Source: Trachelipus rathkii
Lineage: Eukaryota; Arthropoda; Malacostraca; Isopoda; Trachelipodidae
Length of the DNA stretch: 44,577 nucleotides
Direction of reading: 5' to 3'
Assembly: GCA_015478945.1 (NCBI GenBank)
Contig: JABUQX010100040.1
Coordinates: 1 to 44,577, forward strand
The notes below the pieces were generated by a model. It worked only from the letters and a program-made list of their open reading frames with translations, ran no database searches and was not told where the DNA came from. Of the stretch, positions 24,840-37,142 are shown in pieces. Made by a program: the position numbers and the translations under genes. Every line of letters begins with the position of its first letter. The first letter of the stretch is position 1.

Positions 24840-24910
24840 ATATATATAATATAATAAATATTATATATATAATATACTATATCTCTATATATATAATATT
24901 AATAATAAAA

Positions 24911-24982
<72 letters not shown>
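24840..24982. repeat. (AT)n microsatellite on the 3' side of the RTE-like LINE
   Basis: An interrupted AT stretch from 24,840, then a pure TA run from about 24,916 to 24,982. It starts about 50 bp after the last LINE-like sequence. Confidence 0.95.
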
Positions 24983-24985
<3 letters not shown>

Positions 24986-25511
24986 CAAACCACTTTTATT
25001 ATATTTTTTATTAATCTTATTTATTCCAATCGTACTAAGTAGGCGAGTTAGGCTTCACCGCTTGTGGTTGTAATAAATACTACCGACCTTTCTTTTATCT
25101 GGCTAGCCACAACTATTACTGAGTATCCTTTCGTATGCACTTTAGGAGTAGTTGTGGTTAGGAAACGTGTTCGACTATTTGTTAAGGGCTCGTGTACCCT
25201 TCATCCATTAAATAGCCGGTCCACAAGAGCAGTATTTAATTTAAATGGAAATAATTCATGCGTGTTTCAATATTTAAGGATTAATTCTGTTTAACACAAT
25301 ATCTAGCTGATTTACTGTTGATATTTCTAATTCTAATCTCAATTTCAATCGTTTTCGAAATTCTATAACTTCAACACCAATTACAAAGAGTATTTTATTT
25401 TATCTGACTATCAGTAAAATGAATAAAGTATTTATTATCCTTTACTTACTAAATAATGTCTTAAAATGCACAAATGCTAAAACGTCAATACTTATTCAAT
25501 AAATGTTTCAG
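24983..25511. other. Putative intron upstream of the TM1 exon
   Basis: It includes a moderately GC-richer patch, about 25,040-25,240. The patch holds an imperfect inverted pair (GCTAGCCACAACTATT near 25,101 and AGTAGTTGTGGTTAGG near 25,147) that could form a hairpin. This may be an old transposon remnant; it is not identified. The 3' end reads TGTTTCAG, a good splice acceptor, at 25,504-25,511. Confidence 0.4.
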
Positions 25512-25753
25512 CAAGAATAATATTAACTCTATTATGTGCTGCTGGAGGAATGGAGCTTCTTATTAGCAGGGTAAATCTGTCGATTGCAATAGTGAGGATG
25601 GCTCAAATGGTGTCATTGGAGAAAGAACAAATAAAACATCGCAATACATCAGTTCCTTTTTGCTATGAGGAAGAAGGATATGAAGCGGGAATAGCTCAGT
25701 CAGGGGAGTTGAAGAGTAACTTGACTTTGGCAGCTGAGATCAACAACGTAAAG
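25512..25753 (+). CDS. SLC17 family (MFS) transporter, exon with TM1 and first lumenal loop
   Basis: The exon follows the acceptor TGTTTCAG and starts with the last two bases of a split codon. It encodes about 80 residues. The first part, RIILTLLCAAGG then MELLISRVNLSIAIVRM, is a hydrophobic TM1 containing the SRVNLSIAIV stretch. That closely matches the RVNLSVAIVAM signature of SLC17 carriers (sialin, vesicular glutamate and Na-phosphate cotransporters). Next comes a polar, Glu-rich loop of about 45 residues with two N-glycosylation sequons (NTS, NLT) and one Cys, as expected for the TM1-TM2 loop of this family. The donor is either GTAAAG at 25,748 or GTTATT at 25,754; both leave phase 0. 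The (TTA)n tract starts right at the donor. Within the family the substrate cannot be told from this piece. Confidence 0.75.
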
Positions 25754-26175
<422 letters not shown>

Positions 26176-26579
26176 CTGTTATATACATTTGAATGTAATC
26201 ATTATTTTACTAAATATTCTAGTCTGTCCCAAATTATTTTGTAAAAAAAGTTGGCTTTTCTCAAAGCATAGTACTAGTTTGTTCATGTTATTGTTTTAGA
26301 TAATAATAAAAGTTGAACGAAGAGATAATTATTCTGATGGATTAGTATTAAAGCAGAGTAGAACAGACCTTTATACATCATAGATCACCTGTAGTCGGTT
26401 CCTCGGTCTACTGTGTGAAAGCTCGTCATATTTTATGAAATATTTCATGATAATTTGCTAATAAGAATTGAAGTACAATTAATATTTTTAAATTGTTATT
26501 TCTTCAATTAAATCCTTATCTCTGTTATCTAAAACTATAATTTTCTTTTTATTTACTTACTTTGTTTTATATATTGAAT
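26176..26579. other. Intronic AT-rich DNA
   Basis: No gene, repeat family or structured RNA recognised. Confidence 0.5.
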
Positions 26580-26589
26580 GGTCTCTTCC

Positions 26590-27006
26590 CCAGGCACTCA
26601 TCTAAGGTGAAGGTGTAGTTGTTTTTTATCTTTAGATTGCTCTTCCACTTCAAAAGTTGGTGTTATGTAGTTCGTCTTAGTTTTCTTCTTATTGTTTTTT
26701 TGTTTCAACTGGCATTATTGATAATAGCGGCGTTTGTGTGTAGAATAGTTTTTCAGTAAAAATGAAAAGCACTTCAGGGGTCACCAATTTATCGGAATAG
26801 GTAGTTGTGGTGGTTAATTGAAAACGTTCCCAGTAGGTTGGGTAGTAGGAGGCTTGGTGTTTTTCTGGGTCTTCTGTTTCGGATTTTTTTCTTTTTCTTC
26901 TTTTTTCAGTGTTGTAGTTTTCTTTTTGGAGAAGAACTTCTTGTTGTCAGGTTTTAGGTAAAACGACTTCTCAATGGGACTTTTTATTCTCTTGGATTAG
27001 ATTAGT
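26590..27006 (-). other. Minus-strand Lys/Thr/Pro-rich coding-like remnant
   Basis: On the minus strand about 58 codons are open, ending near 26,818, with KSFYLKPDNKKFFSKKKTTT followed by a Lys/Glu-rich part and NTKPPTTQPTGNVFN. A further open piece in another frame (NYITPTFEVEEQSKDKKQLH) lies at about 26,600-26,680. The plus strand is correspondingly T/G-rich. It may be a decayed transposon ORF or low-complexity chance; no family is recognised. Confidence 0.2.
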
Positions 27007-30000
27007 TACTTTTACATTATTTTTCAATTCATGTTATTACAAAAAATCTTTAATTATGTAACTAAATTAACATACAAAATATAATACATTTTACATCTAA
27101 GCATTTTGTTATACAAATTTTTATCCTTTTTTTAATTTAATACATTAAAATCGAAAATATAAAAAAAAACATTTTATTTATTAAACTATTTTATAACATT
27201 GTATATATAATATATTTCTTTAAAGTTATATTAATTTCCAAAAGTTGCTGTTAAATCGTTTGCAATTTTCTCTTTTAGTAACCAACAGTAAATTTAGACT
27301 GTTTTGGTACAATGGTACAAAATTCTTAAAATTCTTAGCCCTTTTTTTATTTCGAATAGAGAGAGATAAAACCTTACTGTTTTCAATGTATCTAAAGAAC
27401 AAATCCTTTCTTTTTCTATTCGACATATTTTCCTTAGCTGCATAAATTTTTCTTTCCGTGTTCATACTCTTATGCCTTTCCATTTATTTGTATTTTCTTA
27501 GGAGGACCACTTAATCTCTTTCTAAAAAGTTTCTAGAAAGTTTTAGAATCCAGGAAGGCTCGAAAGCTTTCATGCTTGCGTTGAATATGTCTCACATATT
27601 TACAATCGATTTCCTCGTACGGCCTTTCCCTTCTTAAAAGTATTGAAGTGTAAGAGGCTTGTGTAAAGCACCTTTTCATTTTATGAACTCTTATCAATCT
27701 ATTCAATCCCTTAATATATACGCATTTCTATTATCTTATCATTATTAAAGTGAATCTTGTTAATCTAAACTATTTAGCTAAATACATTCTAATTTGGAAA
27801 AAACTAATTCTTTCTCTTCGTAAAACTTATTTTTCAAATTAAATATATTCTTATTTATCTAATTAAATACAATAATAATTAATATTTGACTTGAAATACT
27901 TTTATAAACCCAGAATAGTTCATAACTTCGTTGCAAAATACTGATATTTGTGATTCATTTTATTCTGTTATATTTTGCAAGATCCTGGCCAGTATTCCAT
28001 CTTAGGTGTGCAGTTTCTTCGTTTCGTACAGGAAAATTTATGGAAAGAAACGAATGTCAGAGTTTCAACAAAAAAAATTGGCTTAATAATGAATCTATGT
28101 GACCAAAAATGCAATGAGAGCCATATCTCTCGCTCTTGCTGCCAATACCTCATTTAATTAAAAGTTTATGATACATTATGGAAAAATGCTGATCGATTTA
28201 GTGCGTTCTCACAGCTTCTTGATATACTTGGAACTTTTCAAGCATGAGATGTTTATTGTGAATGAGGATTCATTCTAACAATTGTTATCAAATCAATATT
28301 GAGAACAGACCTCAGGAAAGTCACTAAAAAATACTAATGAACATGAGATACCTTAATGGAAGATTTCACCGACATTAATATTTTTTTTTTTAATTTTCTG
28401 GTATATCTTTTTAACATAGAATCAAAGTGATTTTTTTTGTTTTAGCAAAAAAATATTTTTATTCTTGCATCTCTTTTTTTTTATTTTGTCAAATATATTA
28501 TGTTAAACGAAATATGCTAATATTTTAAATGAAAGGTAAAAAAAAGTATAAGTAACGATCGAAAATTAACTTCATTTAACCTAAATACCATTGGCATAAG
28601 GCATATTTTTGCATTTTCCTGGCTTGTGGTTTATAAAGGTGTTTCAATATTAGTCAAGATTAAAGTTGAGAATTTGTTAATATTTTCTTAATTTAAAGCT
28701 AATTTATTATCAAAAACCGTTAAATAATATAACCTAATAAATTTTGCGCAAATCATATTTGCGTAAGAATTAAGGTTGATCAAATTTATTAAATATGAGG
28801 GGCCTAACTCTCCAATGTTTCCTTACTTCGCGTGACTATTCAATATTATATCAGGAAAAAGTAAAAGGAGAAATTTCTACTTTTAAATGTTACTGTAGTA
28901 GCGGAAATCTTAAGGCAATTGGATTGAAAATGGATATTCATGAAACATTTCACTTCAAAAATTTTCAATAATATTTACCATGGAACGCACCCTAATACCC
29001 TATTCAGACGACGTTTGAAATGTTTACAATTTATACCCAAGTTCAAATTTCCGTCAGTGTGAACGGAAATTAAATAAAATCCCTTGAGAAAACTGGGAAG
29101 TTTATCTCTTTATTGTCTTAGAGATTAGTTTTTCTTAGCGGAAAATATTCCTGCTTTAACAGTCTCAAATATCTGAATTGCTATTTTAACTTATAAAATT
29201 ATATTTCTAAAATAAATTCTTTAGTTTTTACAAAAATATTCCGATAAAATTTTCTCACGATTTTTATACTTAAATTAATTTACTAACGTTTCAATAAAAT
29301 ATTCTTATTTAGCATAATTTAACCGTGTGAATGCAGTACCACGTTTGTCGTGAATATATCTTGGAGCATTGAGAAAAGACTAAAACTTGCACATTTTTTC
29401 CGTGGTAATTTTTCTCTAGTATAAATTGGATACAATACTTTTTCTAGACCACGAAAATATTGGCAAGAAAAAGGTGAGCGTATTCGTTTATTCTCAATAT
29501 GCTTGAATTAATTTGCATTAAAGATAATATGGTAAATTTCCGTAATTAGGGAACAGTTTTTAGAAGGGTGATTTAATAAATGTAGATATATAGTTTTAGT
29601 TTGCATTTTGATATTTTACATTTTTTAACCGATAAAACTATTTCCACGATATTAAAAAAGTCTTTGCCAGACCGTATATTAAACAGATTCTAGCCATTCC
29701 TCCCTCGAAAGAGAATTTTGTACAAAAAACGGAAAACATTTTAAACAAAAGGGTAAGTAAACTCTAATATTCGGGAGATTTTTCCCTTTCCTGTTCTCAT
29801 TCAAGGGAGTGTTTACTAAGGAAACATTTTGCAGGCAATTCTAGTGTCATGCAAATAGGTCAATAGAGAGTTTTTCCAGAGGAAAAGAACCTTTAACAAT
29901 CCCCACATAAAGCCGATTTGTTTTTATATACTATATGCTGGCAAAAAACACTTTGCGCCATATTTTGGCAGTATGTTACTAAAATGAATTTTAAAGAAAA

Positions 30001-30029
30001 TTTTTAAAATATCAAAAATTTAAAGGTTT
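27007..30029. other. Long intronic or intergenic AT-rich stretch
   Basis: About 3 kb without recognisable coding sequence, tandem repeat or transposon. Overlapping short ORFs on both strands at 27,226-27,483 and 27,968-28,157 mirror each other and show no family motif. I looked here for the missing TM2 exon of the SLC17 gene (a W..x..G..L.SFF.GY..TQ.P pattern) and did not find it. Confidence 0.5.
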
Positions 30030-31906
30030 TTAGTAAAGCAGAGTACGGAAAGTTTAGGTATAAATCTTTCTGGCCTCTTGCCAAAAACATCTCTAACAAC
30101 TTCCTGTAAATCTGTCTTTCCTCCTCTTTTCCGATTGATGGTTCTTTGCTAATTCTCCAACTGAAAAGGCCAAATACCTTCGGCCTCCTATTTCCCTCTA
30201 ACTCACCCTGGACGATTCTGACTATTCCTCCATCCTCTCCTTTTCCCTCAGGTGTCCTATGCCTTTGCATGTGATTACATTTTGACGGGTGCATGGGCTT
30301 CTGAAAATCTACGAACGTTAGGAAGGCGGGTGAACCGGAAGGCATTCCTCCCCGAGTTTTGAGGGAGTGTGCTTCCGTGCTATCCCGGCCCTCGTTCAAC
30401 TATATTCTCTACGTCTCAATACTAACACTTTCCCTCAGTGTTGAAGCACGCACATGTCCAAACCTATTCAAAAAAAAGAAGCCCTCTGATCCTTCCAACT
30501 ATCGCCCTATAGCTCTTACTTGGTATTCTATCTAAGATCTTGAAACTCTTCTCAACTCTCATTTCTTAATCATCTGGAATCTCATTCAACGTTATTTCCG
30601 ACGCCAGGTACGCTTTCGGCAGCTCAGGTCTACTGGCGAGTATATTTTCCGTTCTTACTGATTTATGGTTTCCGCCGCTTAGAAACTACGAGACTTGTGT
30701 TGCGCTACATACAAAGCTTTGACCGGGTGGACGCGTCACTGGCTCTCCAAGCTCCCTCCTTGGTTTTCTCCTTTTCTTCCATACTTTGGTCTAGTTTTCT
30801 TTCAAATCGCTCAATATCGACCTGTTGTGTGGATGGGCGACTTCTCTTCCTTTCTGCCAATAGTGCGTGTTGCCTCAGGGTTCTGCTGTATCTCCTACTT
30901 ATCCTAACTTTCATTAATGATGTCACCTGCACATCTAAACTCTATCCACTCAATGCCGATGACTCGACCCGTTCATTCTTCAACTCATTTCAAGTTCTGC
31001 TCCTTCTTTTACTTCAAGAATTGCCTCTCGTCATGATTATCTTTCCGATTCTAATTCTCGCTTGATCTGGATAAATTCCGGGTGGGGTTCGGCTGAACCT
31101 TGTGGAAAAATTCAATCTTAAAACTCAACTTCTAGCAAATCTCCCTCTCTAAGACACCTTTAACTTTCCTATCTCTTTTTCGACGGTTCTCTCGTCGTCT
31201 CTCCTGTTGACACTATAGACAGTCCTTGGCGCTTAACATAACTAAGAAAAGTGTCTTGGAAACGCTTCACATCAACAAACGGTTGCTAGGAGCGGCCTCA
31301 GAAGAAACTGGAGTTATGTTTAGACTGCGAGACTTTTTTCCTGCTTTGCCCACGTTGCTCCAGCCTAACAGTGGCCTCATGCCGCCCTTGATGGCAGTAC
31401 TGCTCTCATATTCTGGGGGGCTCTGGTTTCACCCGGCTTTTGGATAGGTCGAGTCAAAAGGCCAAAAGGCTTATAAATGTACTGTACTTTCCAGGTCACT
31501 TGACCCTACTATCTTTGCGGCGCGATTGGTGGTGCTTTATCTCTTGTCTATAGGTACCCGAGTGGCAGGTGCTCGAGGGAGCATTATCACTCGCGTACCT
31601 CCACCTTTTACGTCGCCCGCGTAGCACTAGGGGTGCTGTTCCTGCACATGAGTTTTGTGTTGATGTAGGTAACTCCAGGCTAGTTCGCCTGCTTGCTCCT
31701 TCTTTCTGGTTCCACTCTGTTCTGTGGAGATTCTTCTTCCATCTTCTGTTTGTTTCCTGCTGAATTTAATCTCCCCCATTTCAAAGCCTGCGTCTGTGGC
31801 TCTGTGCTCATAATTTGCTTTAGTTGTTGACTTATTAGGCGTGCAACACCCCCCCCTAGTGGTGTGACTAACTGTATAAAAAAAAAAAAAATTAAAAAAA
31901 AATAAA
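30030..31906 (+). mobile_element. 5'-truncated Jockey-like non-LTR retrotransposon with poly(A) tail
   Basis: Sequence richer in GC than its flanks encodes the second half of a LINE ORF2 in shifting frames. It ends with a C-rich 3' UTR (CACCCCCCCCTAGTGGTGTG near 31,847) and an A-rich tail at about 31,877-31,906. The 5' edge near 30,030 falls inside the coding region just upstream of the RT, so the copy is 5'-truncated, as is usual for target-primed insertion. Clear target-site duplications were not found; TAAAGAA occurs near both ends, but it is too short and AT-rich to count. It has the same orientation as the SLC17 exons and would sit in the intron between them. Confidence 0.8.
30050..31790 (+). 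pseudogene. Frameshifted reverse transcriptase ORF of the Jockey-like LINE
   Basis: Signature pieces appear in the right order but in different frames. They are EGIPPRVLRECASVL at about 30,338-30,382 (family GPDGIPPRVL), DPSNYRPIALT at 30,488-30,520, FDRV of palm motif A near 30,720, LSNRSIS followed by VDG near 30,800-30,832, FINDV near 30,910, and the catalytic ADDST box near 30,955-30,969. The C-terminal domain follows with LLDR...AKRLI near 31,440-31,475 and RRPRSTRG...AHEFCVDVGNSRL near 31,614-31,680. At least five frame changes and stops prevent translation. The order and motifs fit Jockey-superfamily ORF2; the assignment is from remembered family patterns. Confidence 0.8.
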
Positions 31907-32127
31907 GAATGTTCTCGATTACTGTTTGTTATTATAATTAACAAAGTCCTGACGGAACCAGTTAGTTGACATTTCAAGGTTACTTGACTCTTGATTCCAT
32001 TCTTTTTTAATATCCACTCCATCAAATTTAAAATATCGTTGGTTTTACCTAAATCTATCTTAAAAAATTAATCGATTTTTAACAGTTGACTCCAGCTCCA
32101 GATAGTCATATAGTATTTTTTCCTTTT
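31907..32127. other. AT-rich spacer after the LINE tail
   Basis: Nothing recognisable between the LINE poly(A) tail and the next AT microsatellite. Confidence 0.5.
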
Positions 32128-32295
32128 TTATATATATATATATTATATATATTACACAATATATATATATATAATACACTATATATATATATATATTATT
32201 ATTATATATATATATATAGTCGAAAATATTTTATTATACCTTATATATATAGTATATATATATAGAGAACTATATATTTATTATTATTATAATTA
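32128..32295. repeat. Interrupted (AT)n microsatellite
   Basis: Imperfect TA/TTA repeats with short unique interruptions. Confidence 0.85.
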
Positions 32296-33330
32296 TTCAA
32301 ATATTAATTTAATAAAATCAATATGCTTTCTCATTTACAATTTTGCGAGCATCCACGGGATGTGAGTTTCACTATATGTGCCTTTTGCATTTTTCTGTGA
32401 ATTTGCATTAAGTTAATATAAATTTTATTATCTTTCTTATATTTTGCAACATTATCCATGTGAATTAATATAAATTAAATATATTTATAAATATTTCCTA
32501 AATTAAAATAATAATAATAAATTACTATATGAAAAATAATAAATAATAATATAATAATATATAATGATAAATATAAATAATCAAGATAATAGAGATGTAA
32601 GAATAAAATAAATACATAAATAAAGGTTAAAAAAAAATACATTTGCAAATATGAAATAGTTAATAATTAATTAATATAATAATACAATTAATTTTAATAA
32701 TATTACAGTAATTCTAAAGAAATTTGTGTGATATAATTACTATCGAATACTCTATAATTATAATATACTAATTATAATAAATTAATAATAGAATAGATAA
32801 ATAACAAATAATATAATACTTAAATAATAATAATAAATGCAGAATTAGTTTTATAATAGGAATTAATGGCAGAATGGGTGACTAGCCCTCAATATTGCCC
32901 CACCTTGATATTCTGATCTTGTCAGCAATTTTTTTACTTGTATGTTTGTGAGCTGCATTAAGTAATTATTATGATCTGGCTTGCTCAGGTGCTGGTACTA
33001 TTTTTTTACCGGCATCCGATCAAGCTCCGGCACCGAATTATCATTAATGGTAATTTTTTTCTCACTTCTCCGTCTTCAGCTTACACCCATATCTGGAAGC
33101 TGACTTAGATAAGTTTTGAACCTAGTATCTATAATGTTGCAAATATTTGGAGGTTGTGCCTCGCATCTTATATTATTGGGCCAAGGATTGAGATTGAATG
33201 GTTATTTTGAGGAAGAGATGAAAGAGTATGAAATGTCTATATATCAAATGGTATTGTGATATTTGTGTCTGACTAGGTATGAGTTCATTTATGGTATTGT
33301 GTGAGGTTCTTATATAACAATAAATTATAT
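32296..33330. other. AT-rich DNA, no gene seen
   Basis: It includes very AT-rich sequence at 32,400-32,870 made mostly of AATAAT-like variants, then a more balanced patch at 32,870-33,200 with no recognised coding motif. Confidence 0.5.
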
Positions 33331-33420
33331 TCTCTCAGTGTTTGGGTGTGTGATGTTGTGGTGCTGTGTGTGTGTGTGCTGTGTGTGTTGTGTTGTGTGG
33401 GGTCTGTTTAATGTCGCTTG
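33331..33420 (+). repeat. Imperfect (GT)n microsatellite
   Basis: A dense run of GT, TGTTG and GTGCT variants, with TGTGTGTGTGTG around 33,366-33,378. Confidence 0.85.
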
Positions 33421-34450
33421 GTGCTGGTGTTTTGTTTGGGATGTAGTATAGTGGTATGAGATAGCGTGTTACTACTGACGCGTCAATTTTAGAGTATATG
33501 TTATTCCCCCAGAATTTGTCTGTGGACTCATAAAGTGCCTTAGAGATGGAAGTTAGTCTTAACCATCACGACTAGATGGGGATGGAGTCAAGCGTGCCAG
33601 CGTTAGCTATGGCGTTTGAGGGTGTTTGTGTATTGTGCTTTTTCGTTTACTTGAGTGTAGGTGTTTACGAGGTATTGTATAATTCGGTGCTTTTTTGATG
33701 TGTTTGTTATAATATTGATCTTTTTATTTGCGTTTTTGTTACAAAAAAATAACTTCGTACTAATAGTGGATGCTCGAGCGATAATGAGCGTGATAGGTTC
33801 ACAGTTGGGCGGTAGTGTATTTGTCGTATATGGTGGTGGATATCGTTTATTATCGTATTGAATGTACTCGGTGTTCAAGGATTTCTTGCCTAGTTGGGTT
33901 GTCTGTAGTATATCTAGTGTGTTATTTTCGACTGCATATGCTGTTGGAATGTTTCATTGTTTTTTGTGCCATGTTTTGAAAGGTCCAAATGCAGTGTTCT
34001 GTCCGAGAGTGCGATATACTTATCTCAACGTGGTTTTAGGTGTTTTGTTAAAGGGATAGCGATGTTTTTTATGAAGAATTGTGTGGTGGATTAAGCCACG
34101 AAGTGGAGTTGGTGAGTCTGCTGTGATATGTAGGAGTAAGAGATGATTGTTATTATCGTAGGATTCAACATTCTCATACATTAGATCTCATCAGTCACGT
34201 AGCTCATGTGATTAATATTAGTGGTTGATGTGTTGTGTATGCAGCATATACGATTTAGTTTTGCTGTTTTTAGGCTTCTGCATGCGCGTCTCGGTCGGGC
34301 AATGCCATCTCGGTGGGTGTCTTAAGGAATGTGGCATGACAGTTTGTATTGGTACTTAGGGATATAGTGTCATATACTTTGCGTAGGTTGTAATTTTGTA
34401 GTGTATGTGGTCTCTAGGTTTTGTTTGAGGGTCCGCAGATGTGAGATAGA
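33421..34450. other. G/T-biased block without a recognised gene
   Basis: The plus strand is enriched in G and T and poor in C for about 1 kb. Two short adjacent plus-strand ORFs (33,661-33,861 and 33,862-34,059) have no family resemblance and probably follow from the bias. Confidence 0.4.
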
Positions 34451-34489
34451 GAAAATTTACAAACATATTTATACCCCATGATCACTCCT

Positions 34490-34556
34490 GCCACTTCTTC
34501 TTCTCTCCTCTTCTCTCGCTCTCTTCACTTCGCGCATCACTCTCTCTCTCCCATAT
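34490..34556 (+). repeat. Pyrimidine-rich (CT)n-like tract
   Basis: CTTCTTCTTCTCTCCTC, then CTCTCTCTCTC near 34,540; an imperfect polypyrimidine simple repeat. Confidence 0.8.
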
Positions 34557-35829
34557 AGTACTAATTTATGGAAGTTGTTGAAGAAGAAATATATATTATT
34601 TATCGATATATTTACTGAATTTTATTTTACTTTCAATATATTATTTATTATATAATTTTGTATAGAGTTTTTTTAATTAAATTAAATTTCAATATTATAA
34701 TGTATAAAGATTTAAAATTTTAAGACAATATACTAATAACCAGTTAAATAATATTAATTTTACTTAATGACGATGCTATATTTACTTCCTCAAAAGTTTG
34801 TTCTCAGTTGAACATAGCGTTGTAATTGCATCTTTTTAATCATAATGAATGTTTAGCCGATAGATTACTTTGTAAAATAGTCGTAATTACTTAGTTGTTA
34901 GAGTAGTGATCTCATAAGTTTCATTATACAGATCATATTTATCAGGTGGGTTTGAACATGTGAGTAATTTATGTCCTGGTATAGATAATTAATAGCCTTA
35001 GTCAGACATTAAAATTATAGATTTTGATGCTCTTAAATAAAAAGCCAAGATAGCATTATTAACCTAAGTTTCGTATATTTATATAGTTGAATGTTTAAGC
35101 CATGACAACTCTGAATTCTATGATGAATAATTATCATGTAATATATTAGTATATTATTTTTAATTATAAATGAATCTATGTCCTAAATAATATAAGTGAG
35201 AGGGTGTCGTCGACATTAACCTTATGTAAACATACGTAGGGGTTTAAAAGATAAGTTGTTTGTTTTCACTGATTAAGGATGTTTGTTTTATCCAGATTGG
35301 ACTATATATAGAAAGTCAGCATTAATTAGTAGAGTCCTAAAGTGTGTAAGTATTAATACCCATGTTGCATCTGTAATCCATCAGTTGAAATATGATATAA
35401 TATATCGATCCCCTTTAAATTTAAAACAGTGTGAGAGTACATACACAAATTAGAATTAAAAGGTTTTGCTCATTCATGTATGTTCATGCATATATACTTG
35501 TAAGTATTAGGGGGCTAGGTTATTATATTGTAAGTGATACAACTTCTATATTAGTTATACATTATTTATGTCAATTTACATATATCAAGTTTTAAGTTTG
35601 ATAATTTACTATTAATGTATTATCATTATTTGAATTTCACTAATGATGATTAGATTTATAAAGATATAAATGGCTATATATGCGGATAATGCTCTGTTCA
35701 AGATATGGGGACAATTTCATGGTATATGGTACCATTCCGCACATATAGCATTAATATGACTATTAGGTTCAAAATCAAAGGTGAATATATTTCTGAGTTT
35801 TGTGTTCATATATTTTTACGCTAAGTCCA
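34557..35829. other. AT-rich DNA, no gene seen
   Basis: No coding, repeat or structural signal stands out. A candidate TM2 exon around 35,690-35,745 was considered and rejected. Confidence 0.5.
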
Positions 35830-35978
35830 TAATATATATATATATATACTAAGTACTATATATATATTCTAGAATATATATATATTATACTATATATATA
35901 TATATTTAATATATAAGTGAATTTATTAGTTATTTCTCATAAATAAACGATGGAATATATAGTTATCATAATAATATA

Positions 35979-36025
<47 letters not shown>
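35830..36025. repeat. Interrupted (AT)n microsatellite
   Basis: TA-rich segments at 35,831-35,915 and 35,978-36,022, separated by unique AT-rich DNA. Confidence 0.85.
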
Positions 36026-36028
<3 letters not shown>

Positions 36029-36229
36029 ATGTCGATAATTATAACAAAAATGAGAAGTAGATGATTAAGGTAAATTCTTTCATCAGAATATATATCACTG
36101 ATTTAATATTATTTTAACAAACTAATCAAATCTGGATCATATTTTATGTTCAGAAGTTTTAAATTTTATTTAAAATATATTTTCATTATTAAATTAGTAA
36201 AAGTTTTTTTTGTACAGTTATTAGGTATA

Positions 36230-36868
36230 TATATTAATTATTTATTATTATTATTATTAGTATTCATGTTATTTGTTATATATATATTATTTTGGATTTA
36301 ATATTTATTATAATTTATTTTATATTTATTATATTTATTTAAATTAATATATATTATTATATTATTAGTATATATTATAATGATCATGTTGAAACTGTTT
36401 AATTATATTATTATATTGATTATAATTATATTATATATTATTAATTGTTTTCTTGTATTTTTTATATATTAATTAAAATAAATTAAAAAATTAATATTAT
36501 TTGTGTGCATTATATAATATTATACTGATACTATTTATAACTTATATTTTATACTTTTAAGATTACGTAAAATTAATTATATTTTGTTAATTTGTTCATG
36601 TCTTCTGCATCTGCATATTACTGTCTTTATGTCTTACTATTAATTTATTATGGTACTTTAACCGATATTATTATATTATTATATTATTATTATTATTATT
36701 ATTATTTATTATTATTATTATTATTTAAATAGTCATTTTTATGTATATTATGTGTATATATGACAGTCAAATAAAATTGAAATGCTTATTATATTATTTA
36801 TTCTTATCTATTGATTATTTTATTATTATTATTATTATTATATATATCATTATTTTATTATATTATTA

Positions 36869-36927
<59 letters not shown>

Positions 36928-37025
36928 TTTATATTTTTATAGTAATTATTATTATTATTATTATTATTATCATATTATTATTATGTATTATATTATTTAT
37001 ATTATTATTATTATTATTATTATTT
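36230..37025. repeat. Diffuse (ATT)n microsatellite region upstream of the second exon
   Basis: Repeated ATT/TTA blocks. The densest are at about 36,670-36,725, 36,861-36,925 and 36,946-37,022, with AT-rich variants between them. It ends about 120 bp before the exon at 37,143. Confidence 0.9.
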
Positions 37026-37142
37026 ACAATTATTACAAGTAGTATCATTTTCATGCTTTTTATTTTCATTACAATTACTATCATTATTAAAATTATTAGT
37101 ATCATTAATATTATTATTTTTAATATTTATTTTCCAATGAAG

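Noticed and set aside
25100..25190. tRNA-derived SINE with box B-like GTTCGACTA
   Set aside because: No convincing box A at the right distance and no A-rich or simple-repeat tail.
35690..35745. Possible TM2 exon (Trp then VYGTIP-like peptide)
   Set aside because: The match to the family pattern is poor, the TIP would duplicate the position already covered by the next exon, and clear splice sites are missing.
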